64,000 nt of DNA from Tomocerus qinae (lineage: Eukaryota > Arthropoda > Collembola > Entomobryomorpha > Tomoceridae): contig CM034546.1 in assembly GCA_020055645.1 (NCBI GenBank), positions 124,145,875-124,209,874 on the forward strand, given 5' to 3'. Below the pieces are notes generated by a model. The model had not been told where the DNA came from, made no database searches, and saw nothing but the letters and a program-made list of their open reading frames with translations. Position 1 is the first letter of the stretch. Every line of letters begins with the position of its first letter. A program made the translations under genes and the position numbers. Shown one piece after another: positions 35,981-47,515 of this stretch.

Positions 35981-37853
35981 TTAATTTGTAGCAGTCAACG
36001 GGTACAATCCATCAATTTTGTTTTCCAATATCCATGAATTTAATAATTCAATTTGTTTGGAAGAAAATTCCTCCTTCCACGAGCCAACTTTGCCTTTCCT
36101 TAAGAATTGGTTCTTTAGCTCTGTGCCATGCATTTCGCAGATGTTTTTTGCTAGGTCATCATAGTTGGTAGCTGGATTATTTTTCATATTATCGAAGCTT
36201 AGGTGGTCTGCTAATTTTGATTTATCATTTTCAGATAAAGTTTTACCTAAAAATTCGGATACCTTTTCCAAAACAGAAGGTAAATTCTTGAAATAGAAAA
36301 AATTTCAATTAAAATTTAATTTTCCCTTTTAACCGAAAATAAAAATAAGTTCACAAAAATTTATACTTTTTTCATTGTTTCATATGTAAGGAAAAGAATA
36401 TTCGGCTGATCTTTGATTTCCCAAAACTCTTTTATGTGAGGAAAATACGGACCGAACAAACCTGGAAAAATCAACATTTATTTAGATGCTAGAACCATTA
36501 CGACCTTGTCATTTATTTATAAATACAAGGCGGTGGCTTTAAGTAGAAACGTAAAGCAATCAAAAAGCTGTAGAAATTCTATTTTGAAAACTTTTCAATC
36601 AAATTGGTCATCAAAATCAGATTCTCCCATTTTTTCGTACCGATTAATGAGATCGATCAAAGATTCTGTCCTCTTATAATATAATTCTTTAACAATGCCC
36701 TTTAAAATTCGTATTTAAAATAAACTTTGGTTGAAGTAAGGCAGTGGTTGCAATAATACTTATCAATGTTATTGTTTTTAGGTTGCCTCTCGAAAGCAGG
36801 TCCTGTGTATTTCATGGCGCGATTTTTAAAGCAACCACTGCCTTACTTCAACCTAAACTTCCATTGATCTCAAATGGTACAATTTTAAGGTATAAAACAA
36901 TTTGGACGTTTTCATGTTCTGCCCATCAAAATACCCAAACCGTGAAAACGTCAATTTGGGACCTTTAGGGATCATTCAAGAACATTTATGGTCTTTAGAA
37001 ATTGTCAAATGTATACAGAATAAGTATATTCGAAATAAAAATACACTTATAATAATTAGAATTAGAGTAAGATAGTTACCAACGCCAGCAATAAACTCTT
37101 CAACGAAATCGTCCAGTGTCCCCAAGTAGCTTTCCCAAGTCACCCGATGATGATAAAAAGATACACAAACGTCCTTTGGTTCTCTTGATACATAAATTAC
37201 TCTTGGTTTCTTTTCTCCGGTCCTAATTTGTTTTGGAAGCATATTCAAAGGGAGATGGCTTTTGATGACTCTCGGCGATTTTAATTTTCTGGCTAATTCC
37301 ATTGAAGTTTCGATTGGACCAGCCTCTGGATTAGTAACAATGAGTTCACCAGTTCGCCCATTCCGCATATTTGCTTTGAAAGCAGTATGTCTGTACAATC
37401 ATATGTAAATTATTTACAAAGCTCTGGAATTTGCATTTTTATCGCACTTTCTCTTAAAATGCCATTACTCAATAAAAATTGATCGTTGGTTGAGACTTAT
37501 TTTTGCGCCTTCGTAATCCAAGTCGTTAGCAATTAGCCATGCCATCTCTTGACTCCAAGTCGTTCCTAATTTAAACACTTATTAATAACTTTGTTGGAAT
37601 ATAGACAATAAATTGGACAGATCATGCAATTATGTTTGTTTTTACCTGATTTTGGATAGGTGACAACCCAAATATCGTCATCTCTGACTTCAAATCCATC
37701 AATAATGTCAAGATAGTTCGCAAATGAGGATGGTAAAAAACATTTTGTTGGCCCAAATTTGACAAATGGCTCTGGCCATACCAATCTGTTGTTAGTAGAA
37801 TTAATTTTGTCTTTAAGGGGACCATCCTCCAACTCTTCATATCGTTTAGCCAT
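35981..37853 (-). CDS. Cytosolic sulfotransferase B (SULT family)
   Basis: Five minus-strand exons: 37853-37646, 37565-37469, 37390-37080, 36461-36367, 36286-35981; 1017 nt, 338 residues. Exons 1, 2, 4 and 5 have exactly the same lengths as in gene A; exon 3 is two codons shorter. Motifs: TYPKSGTTW, KSHLPLNMLP with the catalytic His, YVSREPKDVCVSFYHHR, and RKGKVGSWK. It is the closer relative of the sulfotransferase fragments found in the cassette array at 46.6, 52.5 and 55.4 kb. Intron 3 carries a MITE (36729-36853). Together with the GST at 40.9 kb it forms a detoxification-type neighbourhood. Confidence 0.95.
36729..36853. mobile_element. MITE with perfect 23-bp TIRs in sulfotransferase B intron 3
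   Basis: 36729-36751 (GGTTGAAGTAAGGCAGTGGT and TGC) is the exact inverse of 36831-36853. TAAACTT occurs directly outside both ends (36721-36727, 36854-36860), one base from the left end, and is the likely target duplication. Same family as the copies at 11.4-11.7 kb. Confidence 0.9.
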
Positions 37854-39444
37854 TATTTAATATTGAACCTAATTCTTCCTACATACATACGGAAAATAAT
37901 GTTACTTATTTATATGTAATATATTCAATTATGATGAGATTTCTTGGATTGTGGCTATTTGGCAATTTACTATGTAATTTATATTTTTAGTATAAACAAA
38001 ATATGTTTAAGTACGTACCCATTACGCAAATTAATATTTCCACTAAATATTTTGTAAATAAAATTATGTGTTTCGTGCAATTCTCTCAACTCTGATTGAT
38101 TCCAATATCAATGAGGTAATGAACAGATATTATTTTGTTAATCAGTGCAAGTCTTATGAAAGTATTTAACTTTTAATAATACAAATAAATCATTATCATA
38201 TTATACGATTGAAACAATAGTTTTGTGACATTAGATTATCAGAACCTATTTAGTCAATAGCAGTCAATATTGCATTGATTTGGTTATAAATGTTATTGTG
38301 TCTGGTCACTCCAAGCCAGTTTGAAAAACAAAAATATTGTGCGATATTTGTTTCAGATGATAATAAGCTATTGAAGTTTACATTACAAACATTCAATTGA
38401 AGATAATGGATACTATAATATCATCTGCCTCGGATTTAGAATAAATGAAAACTTCATAAATTACGGTTGTTCTTAAAATTGCCGATCATTGTACAATGTA
38501 GCTACTAAGATTACATAAAATGTAAAACTCGGGAAGAACTCGTCATTTTCAAATTTTCAGTTTTAATTCATATTCATAAACATATTATAAGACTCCGTAG
38601 TATGTATGTGAGTGAAGTATAATTAATTTAGTAGCAGTAACTACAATATTGGTAATGTGGATTAACGCTTTTACGACGAATGCTTGAGTTGGGATACCAA
38701 TATTTACTTTTACTACATGCCTAATGCCCACCTTTACAGAGTTTACATGAATTAATCATTATAATAATAGCAATTCATATACCCTTTAACGTCAACCTAC
38801 GACTTTCAAATTTTTACTGGATGTTTATCTCATAGTCAGAACCTTAAATGATCATTTTCATAACGATCGGTTTCATAGAAATCGTTTTCTGATTTTTTGA
38901 AAATCAAATTTTAACATGGGAGGGATAGGGAAAAACTCAGATTGCAAAACCTATCTCCTCCTACAGTTTTCAACCAATCACCATCAAATTTTTTTAAAGC
39001 TTCTAAGGACCAATACTGAGGTCCTCAAGTAGCGGATTTTTAATATTTTGATTCTACGATTTTTAAATGAATTTAGAAAATTCAACTATCCATTCGTGCT
39101 TCTCCGTGTTTAAGGGGCTACAACAGTGACTACGCACTGTAAGTGAGTAAGTTTAGTTTCAATAAATATGAGGTGAAACAGAAATAGATTTTTTGGTTCT
39201 TCAGTTTTCATCTTTATCTGTCAAATCATTCATGATTTAAAGTAAAATAATTCAATCAATTAACATATAAGGGGGTAATTAAAATAAACGGCTTAATTAA
39301 AGTGACGAGATAGATTAAAATTAAATAACGAGGAAGATTAATATAACACGTTTAATTAAAATAACGGGATAGATTAAAACTAAATAAATAACGAGGAAGA
39401 TTAAAATGGTTAATTAAAATAAAGGTAATGTTTAAAATAGAGGT
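37854..39444. other. AT-rich intergenic stretch
   Basis: No exon or repeat is recognised until about 39260, where ATTAAAATAACGGG-type words begin that grade into the minisatellite. Confidence 0.4.
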
Positions 39445-40029
39445 TGTTTAAAATGACGGGGCTATTTAAAATGACGGGGTTATTGAAAATGACGGGGTTA
39501 TTGAAAATGACGAGGTTATTGAAAATGACGAGATTATTGAAAATGACGGGCTTATTGAAAATGACGAGATTATTGAAAATGACGGGGTTATTGAAAATGA
39601 CGAGATCATTGAAAAATTATTGAAAATTACGAGATTATTGAAAAATTATTGAAAAATTATTGAAAATTACGAGATTATAGAAAAATTTTTGAAAATTACG
39701 AGATTATTGAAAAATTATTGAAAATTACGAGATTATTGAAAAATTATTGAAAATGACGAGATAATTGAAAAATTATTGAAAATGACGAGATAATTGAAAA
39801 ATTATTGAAAATGACGAGATAATTGAAAAATTATTGAAAATGACGAGATAATTGAAATATTATTGAAAATGACGAGATTATTGAAAATGACGGGGTTATT
39901 GAAAATGACGGGGTTATTGAAAATGACGGGGTTATTGAAAATGACGGGTTTATTGAAAATGACGGGGTTATTGAAAATGACGGGGTTATTGAAAATGACG
40001 GGGTTATTGAAAATGACGGGGTTATTATA
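39445..40029. repeat. 18-bp minisatellite with composite variants
   Basis: The basic unit is AAAATGACGGGGTTATTG. The middle part (39600-39860) uses a longer composite of AAAATGACGAGATAATTG plus AAAAATTATTG. The period of 18 keeps a forward frame open with a repeating MTGLLK peptide, which is a by-product. Confidence 0.95.
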
Positions 40030-40910
40030 TATTATGTCCTTATAATATTAATGATTTAATGAAAATCAGACGCTAATGAAAGGACTTCAGACATTTACTT
40101 TAATTTGGCTGTTTGGCTAAATTATGTTGAATTTGGTACACTATTATTATGTTGATTCGATAAGCATTGTATTTTGTTCCCCGTCCGTAGGATGTTGTAG
40201 CAACGGAGCAAGCAATTTAAAAAAAGTTTTAATCTGTTAATTTTCATCCTTTTTTAATGCATAATACCCATGCATGTTCTACCGTCCCCATTAAGGGGTT
40301 ACCCATTTCCCGTTCGGAGAACGGGCCTATTACTAGTACTAGATATGAGTAAATACGTCCCTATTCCTTTTACTACACTTCTCTGTAAAGTTTATGAGTT
40401 TATGAAACATGACCATGACATTGGATTGAGTGCCGTGCAAGACCTTGAGCTAAGTATGATAAAAAAGAGAGGAAAATTTACCTAGTCGCCCATCCCATAT
40501 ACATTGTACACATAATTATATGGGAGATGCAAATAGAATGATGTTGTAAGTGTAAGTGGGACTGACAAAGCTTTATCAGCGTATGTACTCTGAAAAATGA
40601 GGAATTAAGTTACAACTGTCGTTTTAAATGGACAAATTATGTAGGGTATCTTCATTCATTATGTTACATCTCAATCAACTTATTTTGGCCATTGCATTGG
40701 TGCCAATAGTATTCGCTTCAAAGGCATATGGTTATTTATATGATTTATATTTCCGATAAATACGATAATGACGCTATATTTACATTACAATTTACAAGTG
40801 TTGTGATTCTTTTTGATTAGCTTAGCCCAAACGGTCATCGATCGCAAAATATTCAGTACACTATTAGTATACGTTTGTTGATCTGTGAACTTACAACTAA
40901 ATTCTTCAAA

Positions 40911-41758
40911 ATGCCGCATTATAAGCTGACTTATTTTGATATGCGAGGTCTAGCAGAGCCAATCCGTTTGTTATTGGCCCTCGCTGGACAACCTTTTGAA
41001 GACGAACGTCTTCCTATGGGCAGTTTAAGTTCAGAGAAAAAAGAAGGTTTGGAGTTTACATAATATTACGTTATAGTGTATATATGGATATATTTACACT
41101 GGCTTAGCAATAATAGTAATTACTCACCTTTATACAAGTAATAATTTTATTTTTTAGAACTTGACTTGGAATGGGGTCAATTGCCGGTTTTGAAAATCGA
41201 CGGAGTTACAAAATCCCAGACTTATGCGATTTGCAGATACTTAGCGAAGAAATATAATTTTGCTGGGAAAGACGAGGAAGAGGAGAATCGCTGTGACGTT
41301 ATTGTAGAGGCTGTTAGAGATATTGTCCACAGTAATTATATAAATCGGCATTTCTAAACTGAATTTTATTGGTTTATCGATAATAAATATTAGGATGACT
41401 TAATTTGCATACTAAAAATGTATTTTGTTGTCTAGAGGTTCTCCCTTTGTTCACAACATTCTTTGCTGGTGACACAGTATTGTTAGCTGAACAGAAGAAG
41501 ACATTCGAAGAGGTGGATGCTCCACTTTATCTTGGAAGATTTGACAGTATTTTGGAGAAAAAGGGTAACATCTGGATAGTAGGAGACAGCATTACATGGG
41601 CAGATATCATGCTTGTTCATTTCGTTACTCATTTTGAGACGGCTTTTGACATGAAGCTAACAATAAACTTACCTTCCCTCCAAAAACTCATTCACGCAGT
41701 GCAGAATCAACCCAAACTTAAAGTTTGGTTAGAAAAGAGACCCAAAACTCAATTCTAA
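40911..41758 (+). CDS. Sigma-class glutathione S-transferase
   Basis: Exons 40911-41046, 41158-41331 and 41436-41758 join in phases 1 and 1; 633 nt, 210 residues. The N-terminus MPHYKLTYFDMRGLAEPIR carries the sigma-class catalytic Tyr (Y8). Exon 2 has the glutathione-site QLPVLKIDG and QTYAICRYLAKKY, with T in place of the usual S. Exon 3 encodes the helical C-terminal domain (WADIMLVHFVTHFE), ending in KTQF. The first donor is a weak gtttgg. AATAAA at 41821 is a likely polyadenylation signal. Sigma GSTs conjugate glutathione to electrophiles and lipid peroxidation products, and some isomerise prostaglandins; cytosolic. Fragments of this gene recur in the array at 47.4, 53.0 and 55.9 kb. Confidence 0.93.
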
Positions 41759-42768
41759 ATTCTGTTTTTGAATTGAAGGTGCCTGTCAAATGGATATTCT
41801 GTATAAAATCCAAAGAATGAAATAAATCATTTGAAAATTTCATTTTGAAACTGTTATTCCTATTTAATTTGTTCTACTCCATCATTATACTTCGATAAAA
41901 AACGTATTAATAGCATTCATTATTGAAAATGATATATAAAAGGCAAAATAAAGCTGTCTTTTACTACTTTTCAATGTTATTGACTTTTATAAAACCTAAA
42001 ATGCATTCTTTCTTTTTTCCCTAAGGGCTTCTATAAAAATAAACATTTGTTTTAGCCTTTTGTACTGGGCTCCGAATGCAGGTGAATGTGTTGTAAACAG
42101 CAGCTCGATGGCGGGGGCAATAAAACTGGCGAAGTTGTATCTTCAATATACCGAACGTAGATTATAATACACAATCTCACACACAAAGTACCAATATAGT
42201 AATAAATAACATATTAAGAAGCTTACCACGCATGCCTGCATAGTAACCACAACCACATATAGACCTTGCTAAATGCATGTTAAATAATGTTTTACATCTG
42301 GCTTTATTCCTCCCGAAGGATAAGTCCGATTTTTATGGGACTTAAATATTTGGAATCCTGGAGTATCGAGGAACACACGAGGGTTGCTGGATTTTTTATA
42401 TCGTTGGTTTAAATGGTGCAAAAAGTGAACATTCTATAAAAACGAAAACTGGTCCACTTTTTTTGGAATTTAACATTTTTTAAACATTTAAAACTTTTTA
42501 AACACTTTTAACAGTAAAAAAATATTAGCAAAGAAAGAAACAAACCATTTCTAATTTTTATCTTAAATCCATGCACTACTATACTACTACCTGATTTTTA
42601 GACGGTCCTTAACCGTAAGTATCTCCAAATGAGGTAGAGATTTCTTTAAATAGGAACCCTGTAAAGGATTTTTAAGCTAAAAATAGTACATTATACTGTG
42701 ATGCAAATTTAATTTACTCAATACTCTAAATCCTAAGAAGGTTTTAACTTCATTTATAGTTGGCACTT
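41759..42768. other. GST downstream flank, reused in the array
   Basis: The stretch around 42000-42060 (CCTAAGGGCTTCTATAAAAA and following) recurs near 49110 and 56480, showing it belongs to the duplicated cassette. The part near 42260-42410 resembles one arm of the foldback element at 57414-57811. Confidence 0.6.
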
Positions 42769-42882
42769 CTATGGGTGGAGTGGAATGGCTTTTTTAAAAA
42801 GATTATTGGACCCGAAGCTAAAGGCAAATACAGCTTTACTCTACTTACCCATTTTATTGGTACTGTATTATGTATAAATGAC

Positions 42883-43030
42883 CAAGGGCGTATCCAGAAA
42901 TCAAATTAAGGGGGTGCTTAAACATATTTTTCTTATGAATTTTTATCAATTTTTGAGAATTATCTAGTGTGTTTTTGGGAAATTTAGGGGGTGCTTAAGC
43001 ACCCTTGCACCCTCTCTAAATACGTCCTTG
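42883..43030. mobile_element. MITE, GTGCTTAAG family
   Basis: Left end CAAGGGCGTATCCAGAAAT, inverted right end CAAGGACGTATTTAGAGA; internal GGGGGTGCTTAA near both ends. ATGAC lies next to both ends and may be the target duplication. Confidence 0.75.
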
Positions 43031-43560
43031 ATGACCTACCCCAATTTGTCAACACTAAAATGTCAACAGAGCAAAAAAATCAAAAACACTTTTTGTCAAC
43101 ACCATTTTATTTTTTGTCACCAGTCATTATCTTTTTTGTCAACCCAACTGTTATTGATGCTATACCTAAAAATTAATTCTGACTTAATGGCAAAATTAAG
43201 TTGTAAGTAATGGCTATTAGTACTCGTACTGTATTAAATTAAACAATTAAATAAGCCAAATAATCAGTAAGAAAAGTATCCCGAATATTCAAGATTTTAT
43301 AGTTTGTTATCAATGATATAAATCCACTCAGAGTGTCGTTTTGGTTAACTTTCGAATATTTTTTTAAGTTTTAGACTAGCCTGGGGATCTTTTTTGTTAA
43401 GAAAGGTTTGCTTCACAATTATCCGTTCGTGGAAAAATAATCTTTAAGCATGTTTTGCATACACATATTCGTATTATACATATATAAATATACCATACAA
43501 CTTACATGTGCATGTGTTGACAAAAAGCTTACTATGTGTTGACAAAATGGGGTTAACAAA
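43031..43560. mobile_element. Foldback element with TTGTCAACA ends
   Basis: Left part CTACCCCAATTTGTCAACAC and AATGTCAACA; right part TGTGTTGACAAAATGGGG and GTGTTGACAAA as inverses. No coding content. Confidence 0.6.
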
Positions 43561-43592
43561 AAGGTGTAGGCCCGTATACCGTAATAATCGAA

Positions 43593-43700
43593 ATAATTCC
43601 GCGCGGAATTATTGTTTAAAGCACATAAAAAAATTCCCGAAAAGGCTAAAAATGTCGAAATAATTCCGCGGGGCGGAATTATTTCGATACGCGGAATTAT
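43593..43700. repeat. Cluster of CGCGGAATTATT palindromes
   Basis: Contains AATAATTCCGCGCGGAATTATT-type hairpins (a first near 43597-43618, a second at about 43655-43687 with loop ggg, and an extra half unit). These look like terminal hairpins of the adjoining transposon remnant. Confidence 0.7.
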
Positions 43701-44043
43701 TTTTCATTAAGTCAATATTTATTTTATTTTCAATACATGGGATAAAATGTTTTATAAAAATGTATTCAGAGGTCATCATCTGAAGACAGGGATATATATT
43801 TATCGGATCCATTAAATGGAGGTCCATGTCTTCTTCGTCCGAAGGCAATAAAATATAGTCCTCATGAATAAAGGGCTGTTCTATTTGAATGTACTGCCGA
43901 TGTAGCATTTCACGCCCTTCTTTACAATTCTTGCCTGGTTTGAAGGCCGTTATTAAATTGTCCTGGCTTCCATCCGTGGCATTTAGAATTCCACAAGAGA
44001 AGAAGGATTTTTTAATAACGTCTGCTGTTAAGGAATCCCAGGC
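43609..44043 (-). pseudogene. pogo/Tigger-like transposase, C-terminal remnant
   Basis: Reading minus from 44043, the frame is open for over 100 codons and begins right after a TAA. It reads AWDSLTADVIKKSFFSCGIL, then DGSQDNLI, and later EDYILLPSDEEDMDLH before decaying. AW-S---I-KSF--CGI followed by a DG--D block is typical of the region after the catalytic domain of pogo/Tigger transposases. The upstream catalytic part is absent, so this is a fragment of a dead element. Confidence 0.65.
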
Positions 44044-44805
44044 TTAGACGATCCAACTGCAGACTACACTCAAAGAGGGTGGCTTTGAATTACCACCTTG
44101 GATCAAGAGTTCAAAGAAATCAAGTGTATTGGACCAATCGAAACCACCATTTTACAGTGGAGAAATGTCTCAAGAGTTAGGGCATAAACTTTTTAACAAC
44201 ACTTTTAATAATAGCTGGATGTGGAAGTAATATGGTCAGAAATCGCTTTTTGACACGACGAATCACTTCCCGGTAGTTTTTACACATGAAATATTCTTTA
44301 CGACTTACAAAAGTTAATAAATGTCAAGTATCTGTTCCCTAAATAGTTCCCCATGTATAAATTAAATTTTAGTTCATCATTATTTTTTGACTATTAATTA
44401 CTTTCAAATAAGTACTTGTCATATACCAATCTTTAAGTTAGTTCAGCCTCTTTCCAATGGTAGTACTCCCATTTCGCTATCTGTTCTAGTTTTTGAGTTA
44501 TTAGCCGACAAACGTGTATTGGAACTTAGTACTATCCCTGTATGTAACTACCTGTCTACCTTGCATGGACAGACTTAATGTATCTAAAATTTATCTAAAA
44601 CAAAAAATATCTAAAATATTTCCAATGGATGTCTAAAAATGTTAATAATTATTAGACATGCATTAGAAATACTGTACATCTAGTCTCTGTCCTTGTATGA
44701 TAGAAAGGTAGTTGCATTGTTGCATAATATTTTATACATAACATAGTAGTACCAATAAAGAGGGTAATAGAGTAACGCTGTATTTGCCTTAATCAAATGA
44801 GATAG

Positions 44806-45823
44806 GGATTTCTTTAAATACAAGTTTCAAAGCAGGAACCCTAAAAAGATTCAAACTAAATATAGAGCATTATACTGCAATGTAAATGCCTTATTTATTG
44901 AATTTAAAACTCAATACTCTAAAGAATGTTCACAACCTTAACATTTTCAGAAGATATAGTATTAACAAAAATTTTAGATACGTTTTTAGGCAAAGTTTAG
45001 ATATCCAGTCTCTGTCCACACAAGGGGGAAAGGTTACATTGTTACATAATATATGCATACTAAAAAAGGTAAGGCCAGTAGCATTTGCCTTTAGCTTCGA
45101 TTCTAAATTAATCTTTTTAAAAGTAGCCATTCCACCCAAAGAAATGCTTACCAACAATCAAGTTACAATTTGGCTGGAATTTAGTTTGACTTAAGGAACA
45201 AGCATCGAGCGACCTCTGATCTTTCTGGTTCTACCTTACTTTAAAATCCCAACATCAAAAATTGGCGTATCTACAAATTAAGGTGACAATTAAGTTTTTA
45301 TTAAGTTGTAATTCTAATCTGGTATACAAAGGTAATATGAATGTAAATATACATTAAAAACATTTTGGGGATTGAATACATCTTAGTGAAACTCCATTGG
45401 GACATGGAAATTCCAATGGAGAATCTTAGGAACACATTCACGACAAAAATATCCTAAAAGTTCTGCTGCTAAGTTTCAATTTTTACAGTTCATACGCATA
45501 AAAATAACTATGTATTAGTATCTAGAATAATATATTTCTATAACGTACGTATGACAAATAGACTAAACAGTAAATACAAAAGCTTTACAATTTTGATTTT
45601 TGATAATTATAAAGTATAATTATTTTAAAAACAAAACTTCAAAGAATGGAAATTTTAAGTTTTCACCTTACAGTTGTATTAAGTACAAATTTAGCACAAA
45701 TCAAAGTAAAACTTTGATATTTTAACCAATGCAATATTTAGTTTTTAAATTTTTAGTTAGATATAGGTACTTCAGGAGATAGATTCAAATTCAAACCATA
45801 TATAATTACGATTTATTATTCAG
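44806..45823. promoter_or_regulatory. Conserved 5' flank of cysteine-rich gene 1
   Basis: About 1 kb of sequence shared, in the same order, with the flanks of genes 2-4 (50.7-51.7, 53.5-54.6, 56.6-58.2 kb). The proximal 150 bp is best conserved (GTAAAACTTTG, TAATTTTTAGTTAGATATAG, ATAGATTCAAA). A TATATAAT-like word lies about 25 bases before the ATG, and CAG directly precedes ATG in all four copies, so either a very short leader or a 5' UTR splice acceptor is possible. Confidence 0.6.
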
Positions 45824-46379
45824 ATGATGAATTTGAAGGCTTGCCGTGTGAAGACAAATTTTAAGGTCGTCTTGATCCTTTCAATTTTAAGTGGCCAATT
45901 TCTTCCGACATCCTCAGTGTCAACATGCTGTGACTACAGCAAGGGAGGTCAGCTTGTGATGTCAACAGAAAATTATCCTACCTATTTGGTTTTAACATGT
46001 TGTCGTTGTGTGATTATAAATCATGACATATATAAACCTCTTTGGCGAAAACCTTAGTATTATCAAGGTTATAACCCAAGCCCAATTAGAAGATATTCCA
46101 ATTTGTGAGGGTGCCGACCCAACTACTGTCTTATGTCCTCAGTTCGGATCGGGTACATATCAAGCAAAAGTCAGCAACGAAGACTGCATTTACTTAATCA
46201 TTGAGACTGCCGGTGTGGCTAACTGCAAAATGTGGATAGAAAATATGGCAATTTATACAAAATATAATTTTGACATGTCAAAAGTCAACACCCAGGCAGT
46301 TGCAGGCGCTGCTAAACTGAACGATGCAGAGATAAAAGCACTGCCCAATTGTACTCCTGCTGGGACTCTAAGGAACTAA
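45824..46379 (+). pseudogene. Cysteine-rich secreted protein 1, frameshifted
   Basis: The first frame (MMNLKACRVKTNF to CCRCVIINHD) matches the N-terminal third of the paralogues but runs into an early stop near 46057. The rest continues in another frame from about 46020 (TYINLFGEN to TPAGTLRN). Compared with genes 2-4 two bases are missing near 46013-46022, between the CxxxC cluster and the YxNLFG motif. All other features, including the cysteines and the C-terminus, are preserved, so the break is recent or is a sequence error. The 3' flank continues into sulfotransferase pseudogene 1. Confidence 0.75.
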
Positions 46380-46610
46380 AACTACAATCAGTTCTATTGA
46401 CTTTCTGGCAAAATAAATATGTCGTATGTTATACTTATACTAATTGTGTCCAGTTTTGAATGGCATGGATGGAATCAGTAATTAAACTCTGTAAGTGAGA
46501 TATTATGGAAAATGGTATGTACAAAGTTAATTGATTTGATCCCCAATATCCGTCACACATCTTTTTATGTCTGCATCGTTTTGTATTTTATGTCCTACGT
46601 ATTCATATTG

Positions 46611-46950
46611 AACGCCAGCAATAAACTGTTCCATGAAATGTATAGTGTCCCCGAATAGTATAAATTATTCCTGGTTTCTTTTCTCCGGATCTAATTTCCT
46701 TTGGAAGCATATTGAAAGGGAGATGGCCCTCGTCGGTTTCATTTGCGCTTTAACAATAGATTCACCAGTTCGCCCTTTTCGCATATTTGAATTCAAAGTA
46801 GAATTTCTGTATAAAAATTTAAATTGTTAACTAAGTTCTGAAATTTGCTTTGTTAATCGCACTTTCTATTAAAGCCATTGCTTGAAAAAAATTGATCGTT
46901 GGTTGAAACTTATTCTTGTACCTTCGAAGTCAAAGTCATTAGCAAATTAG
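46611..46950 (-). pseudogene. Sulfotransferase B fragment, cassette 2
   Basis: Minus-strand sequence from AACGCCAGCAATAAACT (end of exon 3 in gene B) through GCATATTGAAAGGGAGATGG to the exon 2 words (GTTGGTTGAAAC, TTCGAAGTCAAAGTCATTAG). Exon 1, exons 4-5 and large parts of exon 3 are deleted and frames are broken. Directly after it the sequence jumps to the GST upstream flank (compare 40481). Confidence 0.85.
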
Positions 46951-46975
46951 CTAAGTCTTCTCAAATTAACTATAT

Positions 46976-47515
46976 TAGTCGCCCACATACATCTACTTTG
47001 TGCACATAATATGGGAGATGCAAAGTGGAGATGTTTTGAGTGCGTGGCAATATATGACAAGGCTTTATCAACGTACTTATATACTCTGAAAAATGGGAAA
47101 TTAAATTACATCTCAATCAATGGCCAGTGCGTTGCTGCCAATAGTATTGTTTCATAGGCTGATAGACATTTATGATTTACATTTCCAAGAGATAAATACG
47201 ATAATGACGCTCTATTTACAATAACATTACAATTAATTACAAGTGTTGGGATTCTTTTTGACTAACTTACGCAAACGGTCATCGATCGCAAAATATTCGA
47301 TGCACTACTAGTCTATATTTGTGGATCTGTGAAATTACTACCAAATTCTTCAAAATGCCGCATTATTATAAGCTAACTTATTTTGATATGTGAGGTCTAG
47401 CAGAACCAATCCGCTTGATATTGGCCCTCGTTGGACAACCTTTTGAAGGCGAACGTTTTCCTATCTGCAGTTTAAGTTCAGAGAAAAAAAGGTTTGGAGA
47501 ACATCAAAAAAGGTA
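46976..47515 (+). pseudogene. GST fragment 1 (promoter plus exon 1), cassette 2
   Basis: From CATAATATGGGAGATGC onward it follows the GST upstream region. The coding copy begins at ATG 47355 and keeps YKLTYFDM, but the next codon (CGA) is TGA, followed by several indels. Exons 2 and 3 are missing. Confidence 0.85.

Larger units (their letters stand above)
42769..44805. mobile_element. Foldback element interrupted by later insertions
   Basis: The left arm at 42769-42880 (GGGTGGAGTGGAATGGC, AGATTATTGGACCC, AAATACAGCTTTACT) and the middle/right arm from about 44545 onwards are colinear with the uninterrupted copy at 59922-60320. Between them lie a MITE, a second foldback, palindromes and a transposase remnant, listed separately. 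Confidence 0.65.

Noticed and set aside
39863..40045. Open frame with repeated MTGLLK peptide
   Set aside because: Product of an 18-bp minisatellite whose period is a multiple of three.
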